Shown piece after piece: positions 9,244 to 18,954 of a stretch of 64,000 nt of DNA. The stretch lies in assembly GCF_023822025.1 (NCBI RefSeq), contig NZ_CP082909.1:4055001-4119000 (forward strand), in the 5' to 3' direction. The notes below the pieces were generated by a model. It was not told the origin of the DNA and made no database searches. It saw only the letters and a list, made by a program, of their open reading frames with translations. The stretch's first letter is position 1. Each line of letters opens with the position of its first letter. Origin of the DNA: Endozoicomonas sp. 4G. Lineage in GTDB: Bacteria; Pseudomonadota; Gammaproteobacteria; Pseudomonadales; Endozoicomonadaceae. Position numbers and translations under genes: made by a program.

Positions 9244-10551
9244 TCAGGCTGCTGCGGATTTAGCGACTTTGTCGGCCTGCTCCTGAGCTATCAATGACTT
9301 GGAGTAAATATTCAGGAAGGGCAGATACAATAAGGTAGACATAACCAGCAGTCCCAGAGCGAGGAACAATGAACCAAAGTGGAAGTTGGTGCTCAGGAAA
9401 GCTGCCAGTGGTCCGGGTGTCGTCCAAGGCACCAGGGCAACCACCCGACCGGCAAAGTCCATGGAGGTAGCGAAGTAGGCAATGGTGACATTCAGCATGG
9501 GAATCAGTATAAAAGGAATGCCCAGAATCGGATTCATGATAATAGGCGCACCAAACAGAATGGGCTCATTAATATTAAAAATACCGGGAACCACTGATAT
9601 CCGCCCGATAGACCGCAAATGAGCACTCCGGCTTATGGCCATGGCAATCGCCAGACCCAGCGTCGCTCCTGATCCCCCCAGGTTCATATAGTTATCCAGA
9701 AAACCACCGGCAAAAATGGCAGGCAGAGGCTCTCCGGCAGCGAGAGCGGCCTGGTTCATTTGCAGGTTGGTCAGGGTAAAGGTACCCACAACGCCCATAA
9801 CGATATTGGCGCCATGGAGACCACAAAACCAGAGAATATGGATGATGAAGGCAATCAGCAACAGCGCTGGCAGAGAATCTGAAGCAGAAATCAGAGGTTT
9901 GAAAATCTCCATCAGTAACTCTGGCAACAACATTCCATCACCCATGTTAGATAACAAAATATTGAGCGGCTGCAAAATAAGGATGATGGCGATGACCGGT
10001 GTCAGAGACTCAAAAGAGCGGGCAATGGCCGGAGGAACCTGCTCGGGCAGTTTAATGGTCAGCTTTTTATTCACCAGAAAGCGGTACACTTCAACAGCCA
10101 GACCACAGACAATAATTGCCGTAAACATCCCCTTGCCATCCAGGTAGGATGCATTAATCGCAGGAGGCCAACCGGTGACCGGAGCAGCCACCAACAAAAA
10201 AGCAAACAGGGCCAGGAAGCCACTGGTGATTTCGGGCAAACCATAGAGCTTACCGAGACTGGAACCCAAACCAAAACTGATAAACAGACAAGCCATACCC
10301 ATGGTGGCATAAAATGGCTGTAACCAGTCGTCTTTATATTCCGCCATCAGATCAGTGTACCACTGGGAGTACATGAAATTGGCCGGGTCAGTAAGGGGAA
10401 GGTTGAGGAGCAATAGAATCAGGGATCCAACAATCAGGAAAGGCATTGCGTAAACCGCACCATCCCGGATAGCGATCAGATACTTGATGTTAGCCAGTCT
10501 GGCAGCAATGGGTAGCAACACCTGCTCGACCCGTTGTACAAATTTTTCCAT
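9244..10551 (-). CDS. PTS sugar permease, EIIC of the lactose/cellobiose/chitobiose family
   Basis: The 435-residue protein has about ten hydrophobic segments. It has the family motifs GLHGANIV in the middle and NINEPILFGAPI near residue 310; the NEP glutamate contacts the sugar in ChbC-type EIIC structures. It would transport and, with EIIA/EIIB, phosphorylate a beta-disaccharide such as cellobiose or chitobiose. No EIIA or EIIB gene is next to it, so it must use partners encoded elsewhere. A LacI-type operator lies about 80 bases upstream, suggesting sugar-induced control. The neighbouring glycogen genes are on the same strand but are separated by about 230 bases. Confidence 0.88.
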   Translation of the reverse strand: MEKFVQRVEQVLLPIAARLANIKYLIAIRDGAVYAMPFLIVGSLILLLLNLPLTDPANFMYSQWYTDLMAEYKDDWLQPFYATMGMACLFISFGLGSSLGKLYGLPEITSGFLALFAFLLVAAPVTGWPPAINASYLDGKGMFTAIIVCGLAVEVYRFLVNKKLTIKLPEQVPPAIARSFESLTPVIAIILILQPLNILLSNMGDGMLLPELLMEIFKPLISASDSLPALLLIAFIIHILWFCGLHGANIVMGVVGTFTLTNLQMNQAALAAGEPLPAIFAGGFLDNYMNLGGSGATLGLAIAMAISRSAHLRSIGRISVVPGIFNINEPILFGAPIIMNPILGIPFILIPMLNVTIAYFATSMDFAGRVVALVPWTTPGPLAAFLSTNFHFGSLFLALGLLVMSTLLYLPFLNIYSKSLIAQEQADKVAKSAAA

Positions 10552-10631
10552 AGAATTCCCTACCTCTCGAACCCTGAGTCCGAAAGAGCTTTTCTGTGTT
10601 AATCAGGATGAGCACAAGGATTTCAGAACAA

Positions 10632-10645
10632 TGTAATCGGTTACA
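10632..10645. promoter_or_regulatory. LacI/GalR-family operator upstream of the PTS gene
   Basis: TGTAATCGGTTACA fits the LacI-family pattern TGTAANCGNTTACA with a central CG. It lies 81 bases before the start of the EIIC gene, in the 231-bp region 10552-10782. No regulator gene is nearby. I see nothing else in that gap. Confidence 0.6.
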
Positions 10646-10782
10646 TTATGAAAAATACCTAAAGAAAAGCGTGTTTTGATATAAATCAACGAGAGGGAAA
10701 ATCAATGGAGAGAAATACTGCCAAAAAGGATAACAGCCAAAAATCGGACATCTGTCTGATACACAGATGCCCGAGTGTAAGA

Positions 10783-12987
10783 TTAGAGGTGCTCTTCAAT
10801 CACCACCAGCGAGTTTGCTTCCATATTTATCCAGCCCCGGGTGAGTAAGGCTTCTTTAGAAAAAGGCGACTCTGAGCTGGTATCCATCAGGCGGGTCCAG
10901 TACTTGTGCGGTTCAACCTGGGGCAGTATCACTTTTTTGGTCTGTTCTTCATTGTTAATCAGAATGTAGAGGCTTTTCTCATCCTGACAGGCGACCACTG
11001 AAGTCATCTTGATGCAGAGACAACCACCGCTCAGTTCTCCCAGTTGAGCTTCCGTAAGCCTGCTGCCATCTGGTGAATACCAGGTGGTGGCTTTGCGGCC
11101 ACCGGCACCGCCCAGCAGGGAATGAGTCTTTCGGAGCCTTATCAATTGCTGGACAAAAGACTGTAAAACAGCACCATCATCATCACCGCCCTGCATCCAC
11201 CCCCAGTCCAGCCAAGATAACGGTGAATCCTGACAGTAAGCATTGTTATTGCCCTGCTGGCTGTTACCAAACTCATCACCAGCCATCAACATCGGCGTCC
11301 CACGGGAAAGCATCAGCGTTGCCAGCATGTTCTTTCGGGCTCTCAACCTTTTGGCTCTGATATTGCGATCTTCTGTCTCGCCTTCGACACCGTAATTCTT
11401 CGAGAAGTTATGCTGATCGCCATCACGATTGTCTTCGCCATTGGCATGATTGCGACGCTCTTCGTAGGCACAGAGGTCGTTAAGGGTGAAGCCATCATGG
11501 CTGCAAAGATAATTAATGCTGGCTAATGGACGACGCTTGCCAAATACATCTTCAGAACCGGTGATTCGCCAGCCCATCTCTGCCAGCCGTCCCTTATCGC
11601 CTCGCCAATAAGCTCGCGTCCCATCCCTGAAACGATCACTCCACTCCTGCCACGCCAGTGGGAAGCCGGACAGTCGGTAACCTTCAGGCCCAATATCCCA
11701 GGGTTCTGCAATTAACTTGGTACGGGAAATCACCGGATCCTGATGCACAGCCCGGAAGAAGGCGCTGTCAAACCGATACTCTCGATACTGTCTGGCCAGC
11801 GTAGGAGCCAGGTCAAAGCGGAAACCATCAATCTGGTACTCTTCTGCCCAAAGGCGCAAGGCATCCATGGTCAGCTTCAGGGTTTGAGGACTGTCAAAAT
11901 TTAACGTATTACCACACCCCGTATAATTGACGGCGGATAGATGACCATTATGATCATCCATCAGATAGTAATCACGCTCTGCCAGGCCACGCATACTCAA
12001 ACTTGGGCCACCATGGCCTGATTCGCAGGTATGGTTGTAGACCACATCCATAATGACCTCGATACCCGCCCTGTGCAGCTCACGAACCATGGTCTTCATT
12101 TCAGTGACCGGATCCTCGATCGCCAGTGACGGTTCCGGAGCCATCATACACAGCGGGTTATATCCCCAGTAATTCCTGAGCCCCATATTCTCAAGACGCT
12201 CTTCATTGACCAGAGAGGTCACCGGTAGCAATTCAATCGCTGTGACTCCGAGACTTTTCAGGTAGTCAATCACGCTGGGATGGCATAGGCCCAGATAGGT
12301 GCCTCTTAACGCTTCCGGAACATCTGGGTGCTGTTGCGTGAATCCTTTGACATGCAGTTCATAAACGACACTGTCTGCCTTGGGAATACCAGGCTTTTGC
12401 ACGGACTGCCAGTCGAAGGTGTGCTCTCTGACAACGCTTCTTGGCATGAAGGCGGCACTGTCCTGCTCACTTTGAAGCCAGTGTTCGGCACTGTCCGCTG
12501 ATGAAAAACTCTTTACCCTGTAAGCATGGTCTTCAGGGGGTATATGACACCGGTAGTCAAATAACGTTTCAGACCACTGAACGTTCCCCCGTATTTCCCG
12601 GGTATAAGGATCCATCAACAACTTATGACTGTTAAACCGGGGAGAAATAGACGGCGACCAGGCACCCTCGGCACGAAAGCCGTACAGCTGACCAGCTCCA
12701 ATACCTTTTACCAGAAGATGCCATACGCCCTCATCAGAAGGCATCATCGCCAGTCTATCTTCCTTATCATCCTGGCTGAACAGGCAGAGGTAGAGTTGAC
12801 TGGCATCAGGCGCATAGACAGCAAAGTTAACACCTGTCGCCTCGTTGCCAGCTACTGGCATAAAATTATCATTAACCAGTGTTGCCCCCTGCAGGTCATG
12901 GCACCCTGCAGAAACAGAAATATCAGTCATCACAATCGTTTTTTCACTTAAAGCTGTTTTAGTTAAAAATTCAGGTACATTTTTCAT
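10783..12987 (-). CDS. glgX: Glycogen debranching enzyme
   Basis: The 734-residue GH13 enzyme has an N-terminal CBM48-like region (GVNFAVYAPDASQLYLCLF) and the four GH13 regions in order: MDVVYNHT, DGFRFDLA (nucleophile Asp), IAEPWDIG (acid Glu) and YLCSHDGF. It hydrolyses alpha-1,6 branches of glycogen limit dextrins. It is longer than E. coli GlgX (657) because of about 45 extra N-terminal residues. The start is well fixed: its ATG overlaps the glgB stop by four bases (ATGA), so it is translationally coupled as the second gene of a glgB-glgX operon. Confidence 0.95.
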   Translation of the reverse strand: MKNVPEFLTKTALSEKTIVMTDISVSAGCHDLQGATLVNDNFMPVAGNEATGVNFAVYAPDASQLYLCLFSQDDKEDRLAMMPSDEGVWHLLVKGIGAGQLYGFRAEGAWSPSISPRFNSHKLLMDPYTREIRGNVQWSETLFDYRCHIPPEDHAYRVKSFSSADSAEHWLQSEQDSAAFMPRSVVREHTFDWQSVQKPGIPKADSVVYELHVKGFTQQHPDVPEALRGTYLGLCHPSVIDYLKSLGVTAIELLPVTSLVNEERLENMGLRNYWGYNPLCMMAPEPSLAIEDPVTEMKTMVRELHRAGIEVIMDVVYNHTCESGHGGPSLSMRGLAERDYYLMDDHNGHLSAVNYTGCGNTLNFDSPQTLKLTMDALRLWAEEYQIDGFRFDLAPTLARQYREYRFDSAFFRAVHQDPVISRTKLIAEPWDIGPEGYRLSGFPLAWQEWSDRFRDGTRAYWRGDKGRLAEMGWRITGSEDVFGKRRPLASINYLCSHDGFTLNDLCAYEERRNHANGEDNRDGDQHNFSKNYGVEGETEDRNIRAKRLRARKNMLATLMLSRGTPMLMAGDEFGNSQQGNNNAYCQDSPLSWLDWGWMQGGDDDGAVLQSFVQQLIRLRKTHSLLGGAGGRKATTWYSPDGSRLTEAQLGELSGGCLCIKMTSVVACQDEKSLYILINNEEQTKKVILPQVEPHKYWTRLMDTSSESPFSKEALLTRGWINMEANSLVVIEEHL

Positions 12988-15170
12988 ATAGCGCAGAAAT
13001 CCGGAGCAAGAAACAGGGTCGATAAAGGCGGTAGCGTCACCAGCAGCGAGTAATCATAACCATGGGTGTGATAATGCTCGGTATAAATGGCCTTGCTGTT
13101 AGCAACGCCACTCCCCCCAAAGCATTGGGCATCTGAATTCAGTATTTCTTTCCAGATGCCCTCGATGGGCACTCCGATCCTGTAATCTGTCCTGATTTCC
13201 GGCGTCATATTGGCCACCACAATGACGGGTGAACCTGAAAAACTTTTTCGAATAAATGCAAATACACTCTGCTGCTGGTCGTCCGCCACTACCCAGCCAA
13301 AACCATTGTGGTCATAATCCGACTTATACAGCGCAGGATAGGATTTATACAGGTGATTTAATGTTTTAACCAGCTGGTTGAGCCCCTGGCTGTAATGATT
13401 ATTCTTAAGCAACTCCCAATCCAGCTGACCATCATGATCCCACTCATTCCTGCTGCCGATCTCAGAGCCCATAAACAGCAACTTCTTACCGGGATGCCCG
13501 AACATAAAGCCCAGGTAAGCACGTAAGTTAGCGTACTTTCGCCACTCATCACCCGGCATTTTTCCCAGTAGACTGCCATTGTCGTGCACGACTTCATCAT
13601 GGGACAGCGCCAAAATAAAATGTTCGCTGTAGTGATAGGTCATGCTCTGCATCATTTCCCAATGATGATGACTACGATAAACAGGTTCCCGGGCCATGTA
13701 GCCAAGGGTGTCGTGCATCCAGCCCATATTCCATTTGTAGCCAAACCCCAACCCCCCGTCGTAAGTCGGCACAGAAACCCTGGGCCAATTGGTGGACTCC
13801 TCGGCAATCGAGATCTGATCCGGGTAGTGCAGATACAGGGTTTCGTTCAACTCCTTCAGGAACTGCACCGCTTCAATGTGTTCATTTGAGCCCATGCAAT
13901 TGGGCTCCCACTCCCCTTCACTTCTGGAGTAGTCGAGATAGAGCATGGAAGCCACTGCATCCACCCGCACACCATCGAGATGAAAATGATCCAGCCAGTA
14001 CATGGCATTACTGATCAGAAAATCTTTTACCTCTGGCTTACCATAGTCGTAAATATAGGACTGCCAGTCAGGATGCCAACCTCTTTTGGGATCAGCATGT
14101 TCATACAGGGCGGTACCATCAAAACGACCCAGACCATGAGAGTCAGAAGGAAAATGGGCAGGAACCCAGTCAAGAATGACGCCAATACCGGACTGATGAC
14201 AGGCATCAATAAACGCTTTGAAATCATCCGGGCTGCCAAAACGGCTGGTGGGTGCAAACAGCCCTACCGGTTGATAGCCCCAGGATCCTGTGAAGGGATG
14301 CTCCATGGGGGGCATCAGTTCAATATGGGTAAACCCCATCTCGACCACGTAGGGAATTAACTGCTCAGCCAGGGCCTTGTAAGTGAGGCTTTGACCCTGC
14401 TCCTGACGCCAGGATCCCAGGTGCACTTCATAGATGCTGACGGGCCTGTCCAGACAGGAGTGATGCCTCCAGTGGTGATCTTGCCACTCATAGTTCAGGT
14501 GATCATAAACAATGGAAGCGTTACCGGGAGGCTGCTCGGCGAAATAACCATAGGGATCGGCCTTATGAGGCAGTAACCCCCCCTGTTGACTGCGAACTTC
14601 ATATTTATAGAGATCGCCCGCCTTCACCCCCGGAATAAATAAACGCCAGACGCCGTCTTCTGAGCTGGCCATGGGGTGAATTCTGCCATCCCAGTCATTG
14701 AAACAGCCAATCAGGCTGACGCTTCTCGCGTGGGGCGCATAGACTCTGAAGATGACACCCTCTACGGAAACTTTCTCCTCAGGGTGCAGCGAAACCGGAT
14801 GTGCGCCCATGTACCGATAGTTTCGGTAAGGCTCACGGTGTACATGACTCAGGACGTATGATTGAAACTGGTAGGGATCTATCAAGGTATACGACTGGTG
14901 ATCTTTATTCGTGATCACCAGCTGGTACAGAAAAACAGAACAGCATTCTGGCAGTACCAGCTCAAACAGCCCCGGAGCGACCTGAGCCATCTCGCCCATG
15001 GCTTCGCCGGAAGTAAAGGCGATGACACTGACAGCATTGGCATCGGGCCGCCAGACCCTCAACAACAGGCCCCTTCCTTCAGGACGCTCATGAAATCCCA
15101 GCAGATTAAACGGCTCGGCACAGCGGCTATCAAGAAGATGACCGATCAGCGATTCGACAGGATTAGACAT
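12984..15170 (-). CDS. glgB: 1,4-alpha-glucan branching enzyme
   Basis: The 728-residue protein matches E. coli GlgB in length (728). It has an N-terminal CBM48 region (SVEGVIFRVYAPHARSVSLIG), then the GH13 barrel with DGVRVDAVASMLYLDY (nucleophile Asp) and IAEESTNWP (acid Glu), and ALSHDEVVHDNGSLLGKMPG. It introduces alpha-1,6 branches into glycogen. It is the first gene of the glgB-glgX operon. No glgC, glgA or glgP is in the window, so the rest of glycogen synthesis must lie elsewhere. Confidence 0.96.
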   Translation of the reverse strand: MSNPVESLIGHLLDSRCAEPFNLLGFHERPEGRGLLLRVWRPDANAVSVIAFTSGEAMGEMAQVAPGLFELVLPECCSVFLYQLVITNKDHQSYTLIDPYQFQSYVLSHVHREPYRNYRYMGAHPVSLHPEEKVSVEGVIFRVYAPHARSVSLIGCFNDWDGRIHPMASSEDGVWRLFIPGVKAGDLYKYEVRSQQGGLLPHKADPYGYFAEQPPGNASIVYDHLNYEWQDHHWRHHSCLDRPVSIYEVHLGSWRQEQGQSLTYKALAEQLIPYVVEMGFTHIELMPPMEHPFTGSWGYQPVGLFAPTSRFGSPDDFKAFIDACHQSGIGVILDWVPAHFPSDSHGLGRFDGTALYEHADPKRGWHPDWQSYIYDYGKPEVKDFLISNAMYWLDHFHLDGVRVDAVASMLYLDYSRSEGEWEPNCMGSNEHIEAVQFLKELNETLYLHYPDQISIAEESTNWPRVSVPTYDGGLGFGYKWNMGWMHDTLGYMAREPVYRSHHHWEMMQSMTYHYSEHFILALSHDEVVHDNGSLLGKMPGDEWRKYANLRAYLGFMFGHPGKKLLFMGSEIGSRNEWDHDGQLDWELLKNNHYSQGLNQLVKTLNHLYKSYPALYKSDYDHNGFGWVVADDQQQSVFAFIRKSFSGSPVIVVANMTPEIRTDYRIGVPIEGIWKEILNSDAQCFGGSGVANSKAIYTEHYHTHGYDYSLLVTLPPLSTLFLAPDFCAI

Positions 15171-15251
15171 ACAGGGAACAGCTTCTGTTTGTTCAACCCG
15201 ACGTAGTATAGCGAAAGAGACTCCGTCAGGTAATGTCTGTCGTTTTACAGT

Positions 15252-16955
15252 TTACTCAAGCGTTACCCGGTTGGCTTCCTCAAGACTGGTCACCCCCTGT
15301 AAAACCTTTAACAGTCCGGACTGGCGAAGATTATTAAACCCCTCTTTCTGGGCAATTTCGGCAATCTGGAGCGAGTTGCCTTCTTCCATAATAATCTGTT
15401 GCAGGGCGGGTGTGATCTTCACGACTTCATAAATGCCGACACGGCCTTTGTAGCCCTTGCTGCATTGATCACATCCCTTGGGACCAAAAATTTTGGCCCC
15501 CTTGACCTGCGCTTCAGTAAAACCTTCTTCCAACAGCGTTTCTTTTGGGATGTCTTTTTGTTCTTTGCAGTTGCTGCATAAACGTCTGGCCAGACGCTGG
15601 GCAATGATCAGACTGACAGAGGTGGCAATGTTGAAGGAAGGAACTCCCATATTTTGCAGGCGGGTCAGAGTTTCCGGGGCACTGTTAGTATGCAGAGTGG
15701 ACATAACCATGTGGCCCGTCTGGGCCGCTTTAATGGCGATGTTGGCCGTTTCCAGGTCCCGAATTTCCCCCACCATGATGATGTCGGGATCCTGACGAAG
15801 GAAGGCTCTTAGAGCCTGAGAAAAATCCATTCCCTGCTTCGGCCTGACGTTCACCTGGTTGATGCCTTCGAGATTGATTTCTACAGGATCCTCGGCTGTG
15901 GAAATATTTCTTTCCGGAGTATTAAGAATATTCAGGCCCGTATAAAGAGAAACCGTCTTACCAGAACCGGTGGGGCCCGTGACCAGAATCATACCCTGGG
16001 GCTGATGCAGGGCTTCCATGTACATGTCTTTCTGGATTTCTTCATAACCCAAAGCATCAATACCCATTTTGGCACTGGAGGGGTCAAGAATCCGCAGTAC
16101 GATCTTTTCACCCCAGAGGGTAGGCAGAGTATTGACCCGGAAGTCGATGGATTTGCTTTTGGACAGACGCATTTTAATACGACCATCCTGAGGTTTACGC
16201 CGTTCTGAAATATCCATGGCGGACATAATTTTCAGACGGGATGCTATTCTCGGTGCCAGAGCTGAAGGAGGTTTGGCGATTTCCTGGAGCACACCGTCGG
16301 TGCGGAAGCGAACCCGATAGGTTTTTTCATAAGGTTCAAAGTGAAGATCTGACGCACCGGTTTTGATGGCGGTCAACAGCATTTTATTGACGAACTTTAC
16401 TACCGGAGTATCGTCATCCTCTGTTGCCACTTCCTCATCAGTATTTTCAACGGCACCGACTTCCAAGTCTTCAAGATTATCAAATTCATCGTCATCGAAA
16501 CTGGAAAGGTCATTCATGCCACTGTCCAGCAACCGATCAATGAACCTGTCCAGCTTATCTTCTTCAACCAGTACCGAATCCACCATAAGGCCGCTGCTGA
16601 ACCGGATTTCGTCAATGCCGGTATGGTCACTGGGATCAACCACTGCGACAAACAGTCTGGTACCTCGTTGTATCAAGGGGATCAGTTTATGCTTGCGGAT
16701 CAGTTTTTCCTGAACCAGACCTTTCGGGGCATTTTCAGGATCAAAGGCATCAAGATCCATGACCGGCATGCCAAACTCTTCGGCACTGGCCAGAGCTATA
16801 TCTTTGGAGCTGAGCAGTTTTTTCCGGATCAGGTAGCTGGAAAGGGGCTGTTTGTTTTTTTCTGCCTGTGAAAGTGCAGAGCGCAGTGTCTCTTCATCAA
16901 TCAGCTGGTCGACAACCAGTCGAGCAGCGAGTCCTGTCAGAGGTTTATCGGCCAT
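15252..16955 (-). CDS. pilB: Type IV-A pilus assembly ATPase
   Basis: The 567-residue protein is a GspE/PilB secretion ATPase. It has an N-terminal MshEN-like domain (about 1-150) and an acidic stretch (about 155-185). Walker A is GPTGSGKT, the Asp box is near TAEDPVE, and Walker B with the His box is MVGEIRDLETANIAIKAAQTGHMVMSTLHTN (split here only for description). Two CxxC pairs, CSNC and CDQC, form the zinc-binding element of PilB/GspE. It powers pilin polymerisation at the inner membrane. pilA, pilC and pilD, which normally sit beside it, are absent here. Confidence 0.92.
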   Translation of the reverse strand: MADKPLTGLAARLVVDQLIDEETLRSALSQAEKNKQPLSSYLIRKKLLSSKDIALASAEEFGMPVMDLDAFDPENAPKGLVQEKLIRKHKLIPLIQRGTRLFVAVVDPSDHTGIDEIRFSSGLMVDSVLVEEDKLDRFIDRLLDSGMNDLSSFDDDEFDNLEDLEVGAVENTDEEVATEDDDTPVVKFVNKMLLTAIKTGASDLHFEPYEKTYRVRFRTDGVLQEIAKPPSALAPRIASRLKIMSAMDISERRKPQDGRIKMRLSKSKSIDFRVNTLPTLWGEKIVLRILDPSSAKMGIDALGYEEIQKDMYMEALHQPQGMILVTGPTGSGKTVSLYTGLNILNTPERNISTAEDPVEINLEGINQVNVRPKQGMDFSQALRAFLRQDPDIIMVGEIRDLETANIAIKAAQTGHMVMSTLHTNSAPETLTRLQNMGVPSFNIATSVSLIIAQRLARRLCSNCKEQKDIPKETLLEEGFTEAQVKGAKIFGPKGCDQCSKGYKGRVGIYEVVKITPALQQIIMEEGNSLQIAEIAQKEGFNNLRQSGLLKVLQGVTSLEEANRVTLE

Positions 16956-17000
16956 GACTTGTAATCCGTTTTGTTCTTAACTCTGTTCGCTGATTTCCAC

Positions 17001-17175
17001 TTTGACATACTCACCACCCTAAAGGGTAGCGATTCTGCACTAATTAGACAGTGCAGGCTTCAGCCTCACGGCTTTAGCAGTTTCCTGTTGCCGACGACAT
17101 TACAGCATCGTTCGCTTGGCAGGCTCTAAGGGTATGACCTACCCCGAATTTCGTATATGCGCATTTATGCTAGAG
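17001..17175 (-). mobile_element. Solo right end of an IS200/IS605 TnpB-type element (omega-RNA-like)
   Basis: On the minus strand this noncoding stretch carries three hairpins in order: AGGCT/AGCCT, GCACT/AGTGC and ACCC-TTTA-GGGT. It then ends with GGTGAGTATGTCAA. From memory, this arrangement and the final hairpin plus TATGTCAA match the right end of IS605-group elements, where the omega-RNA guide scaffold of TnpB is encoded. A short upstream stretch (minus strand, about 17125-17160) reads like the last codons of tnpB, but no tnpB gene is left. This is the only content I can identify in the 325-bp gap 16956-17280 apart from a terminator. The left boundary is uncertain. Confidence 0.5.
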
Positions 17176-17229
17176 GAAATGTAGCTACATCAACATCATA
17201 TTTCAACGGAAAGTCTCTTCCAACATGAA

Positions 17230-17259
17230 ACAAGCCATTACCCAAAGATAATGGCTTGT
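17230..17259. terminator. Terminator hairpin after the phytase-like gene
   Basis: An 11-bp perfect stem (ACAAGCCATTA/TAATGGCTTGT) with an 8-base loop lies 20 bases past the stop of the minus-strand gene at 17281. A short T-rich tail follows on the minus strand. Confidence 0.65.
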
Positions 17260-17280
17260 TTATAGCGAAGAGGCTGACCT

Positions 17281-18954
17281 TTAATGCCCGGCTGGTAAAC
17301 TAAAGTGCAGCAGACGGGTTCGGGTCTTTTGGGATTCGCTTTCGCCGTTATCGTAGCTGACCAGCATGAACGTCCTGTCACCGTTTGACGTGTTAGGGCC
17401 CAGGGCAATCGCTTCAAAACCGGTCTCATGAATATCGAAATCGGGATTGTCCGGCATCAGATCCAGGGAGTCTTTGTGACTGCTGTCAAAGAGCAGGGTT
17501 TTAGACATAAAGTCTTTGGGGGTCTCCATAAATATTTTGTTCAGCTCGTCATCAGTGAACGCTCCACTGTCTTTGAAATTTTTGCCGCTGTGCAGGGCGA
17601 CCAGATAAACCCGGGTGACAAAGGCGGTCTTCCGAGAAGTTTGAAAAGGAAGCTCTGTTTTCTCAAGGAACAGGGCATATTTGTCATTAAGCACCGCAAT
17701 ATCGCTAACGGTTCGAATCGGGTCACCCTTTAGCTGCTTTCTCACAACAGGGTTTACCACCAGAAGAGAAAAGTTATAGAGCTTCTCTGACAATATTGAC
17801 ACTTCACCTCTGGCAGGAAGCTGATCACTGTTCGGGTATTGTATGGGCATCGGCTCACCCTTTTTGTGCAGTTGCTCGGTAGTAAAGGTCACTACCCTGG
17901 CAGGCGGATTGGCTCCCTTGATTGTCCATTCGCGGGCATCCTGAACCAGAGCACCAGCGGTTGCAGCAACAAAAAGGTGGCTACCGGGAACACGGTCAAG
18001 ACTCTTTATACCGAGTCCCTCTTGAATGCCGCGCAACCCTCTGTAAAGAGGAATCCAGTTGTTGTTTTCAAAATGCCTGGGCAGTCTGAATTCGCTATCC
18101 ACCTGACCCGCTCGACGATCATTATCGGTGAGTAGAAATTTTGATGACAGACCCACATCGAAACGATGGACACCTTTCAAAAACTGAATGGGAACCTCCC
18201 GGAAGATATGCAGGAAGGCTGCCGGAATCAAATCAAAAATAGGGACAGGAAAAAACTCATGAGCGTCGTACCAGGCTTTCAGAAAACCATTGTTACGGGT
18301 TTCAAAACTGGTTTCGTCACGATTGGCGTGCCGGTAACCGTAGCCTGCATAGGCGGGGATATCGATAGCCCTGTAGTCAATAACGCCGAAAAAGCCTCTG
18401 TCACTCTGACTGGAGGAAATCAGCAGTTTGTTATCTTTGGTCGTCGTAATTGCGCTGGGGGCAATATGGCCATCATTCAACCAAAGAGGATCGGTTTTAG
18501 CATGCTTGCCTTCAGTGAGGTGGTACTCAAACACTTCATCATCAGGCAAGCTCTGGAGGTATCGACTGCTTGACTGATCCAGTTTAACCCCTCTCAGGTC
18601 GATCTCGTAGTAACGAGGCTTGGAAAAAACGCCCAAGCCATGACGGCCTGTAAAACCTGCCCCGGCATCTCCGGAAAGCAGGTAGAGCATTCCTGGTGAG
18701 CCACTCCCGTCAGCAGGTTCGAAATGAGCACCGGTGATATGAGTAACCCTTTTCTGGGAGGCCAAGGGCACTAAGTGACTTCCCAGATACCTGACCTCTT
18801 TGTGAGGGGGTGCTTTTCCTGAAGGTTCTGCTGACCAGCAGGGAACCGAAAGAAGGAAGCAAAGTGCAGAGCCAACCAAGGCACTTCTTCTTTTCATCAT
18901 TGATAACAACACCTGAAGTGAAATAACCCCATAAAGATAGCCATAATTTTTCAT
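17281..18954 (-). CDS. Esterase-like/phytase-like secreted protein
   Basis: The 557-residue protein contains blocks typical of the 'esterase-like activity of phytase' family: GVIDYRAIDIPAYAGY, SLDRVPGSHLFVAATAG and the closing GFEAIALGPNTSNGDRTFMLVSYDNGE. A signal peptide follows Met19-Met20 (MMKRRSALVG to PCWSA), so the protein is exported. Two starts are possible: 18954, which overlaps the tonB-like stop by four bases (ATGA), or 18900, which places the signal peptide at the N-terminus. I keep 18954 because of the coupling. The substrate is unknown; pairing with a TonB-like gene hints at nutrient or phosphate uptake (inference). Confidence 0.7.
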   Translation of the reverse strand: MKNYGYLYGVISLQVLLSMMKRRSALVGSALCFLLSVPCWSAEPSGKAPPHKEVRYLGSHLVPLASQKRVTHITGAHFEPADGSGSPGMLYLLSGDAGAGFTGRHGLGVFSKPRYYEIDLRGVKLDQSSSRYLQSLPDDEVFEYHLTEGKHAKTDPLWLNDGHIAPSAITTTKDNKLLISSSQSDRGFFGVIDYRAIDIPAYAGYGYRHANRDETSFETRNNGFLKAWYDAHEFFPVPIFDLIPAAFLHIFREVPIQFLKGVHRFDVGLSSKFLLTDNDRRAGQVDSEFRLPRHFENNNWIPLYRGLRGIQEGLGIKSLDRVPGSHLFVAATAGALVQDAREWTIKGANPPARVVTFTTEQLHKKGEPMPIQYPNSDQLPARGEVSILSEKLYNFSLLVVNPVVRKQLKGDPIRTVSDIAVLNDKYALFLEKTELPFQTSRKTAFVTRVYLVALHSGKNFKDSGAFTDDELNKIFMETPKDFMSKTLLFDSSHKDSLDLMPDNPDFDIHETGFEAIALGPNTSNGDRTFMLVSYDNGESESQKTRTRLLHFSLPAGH

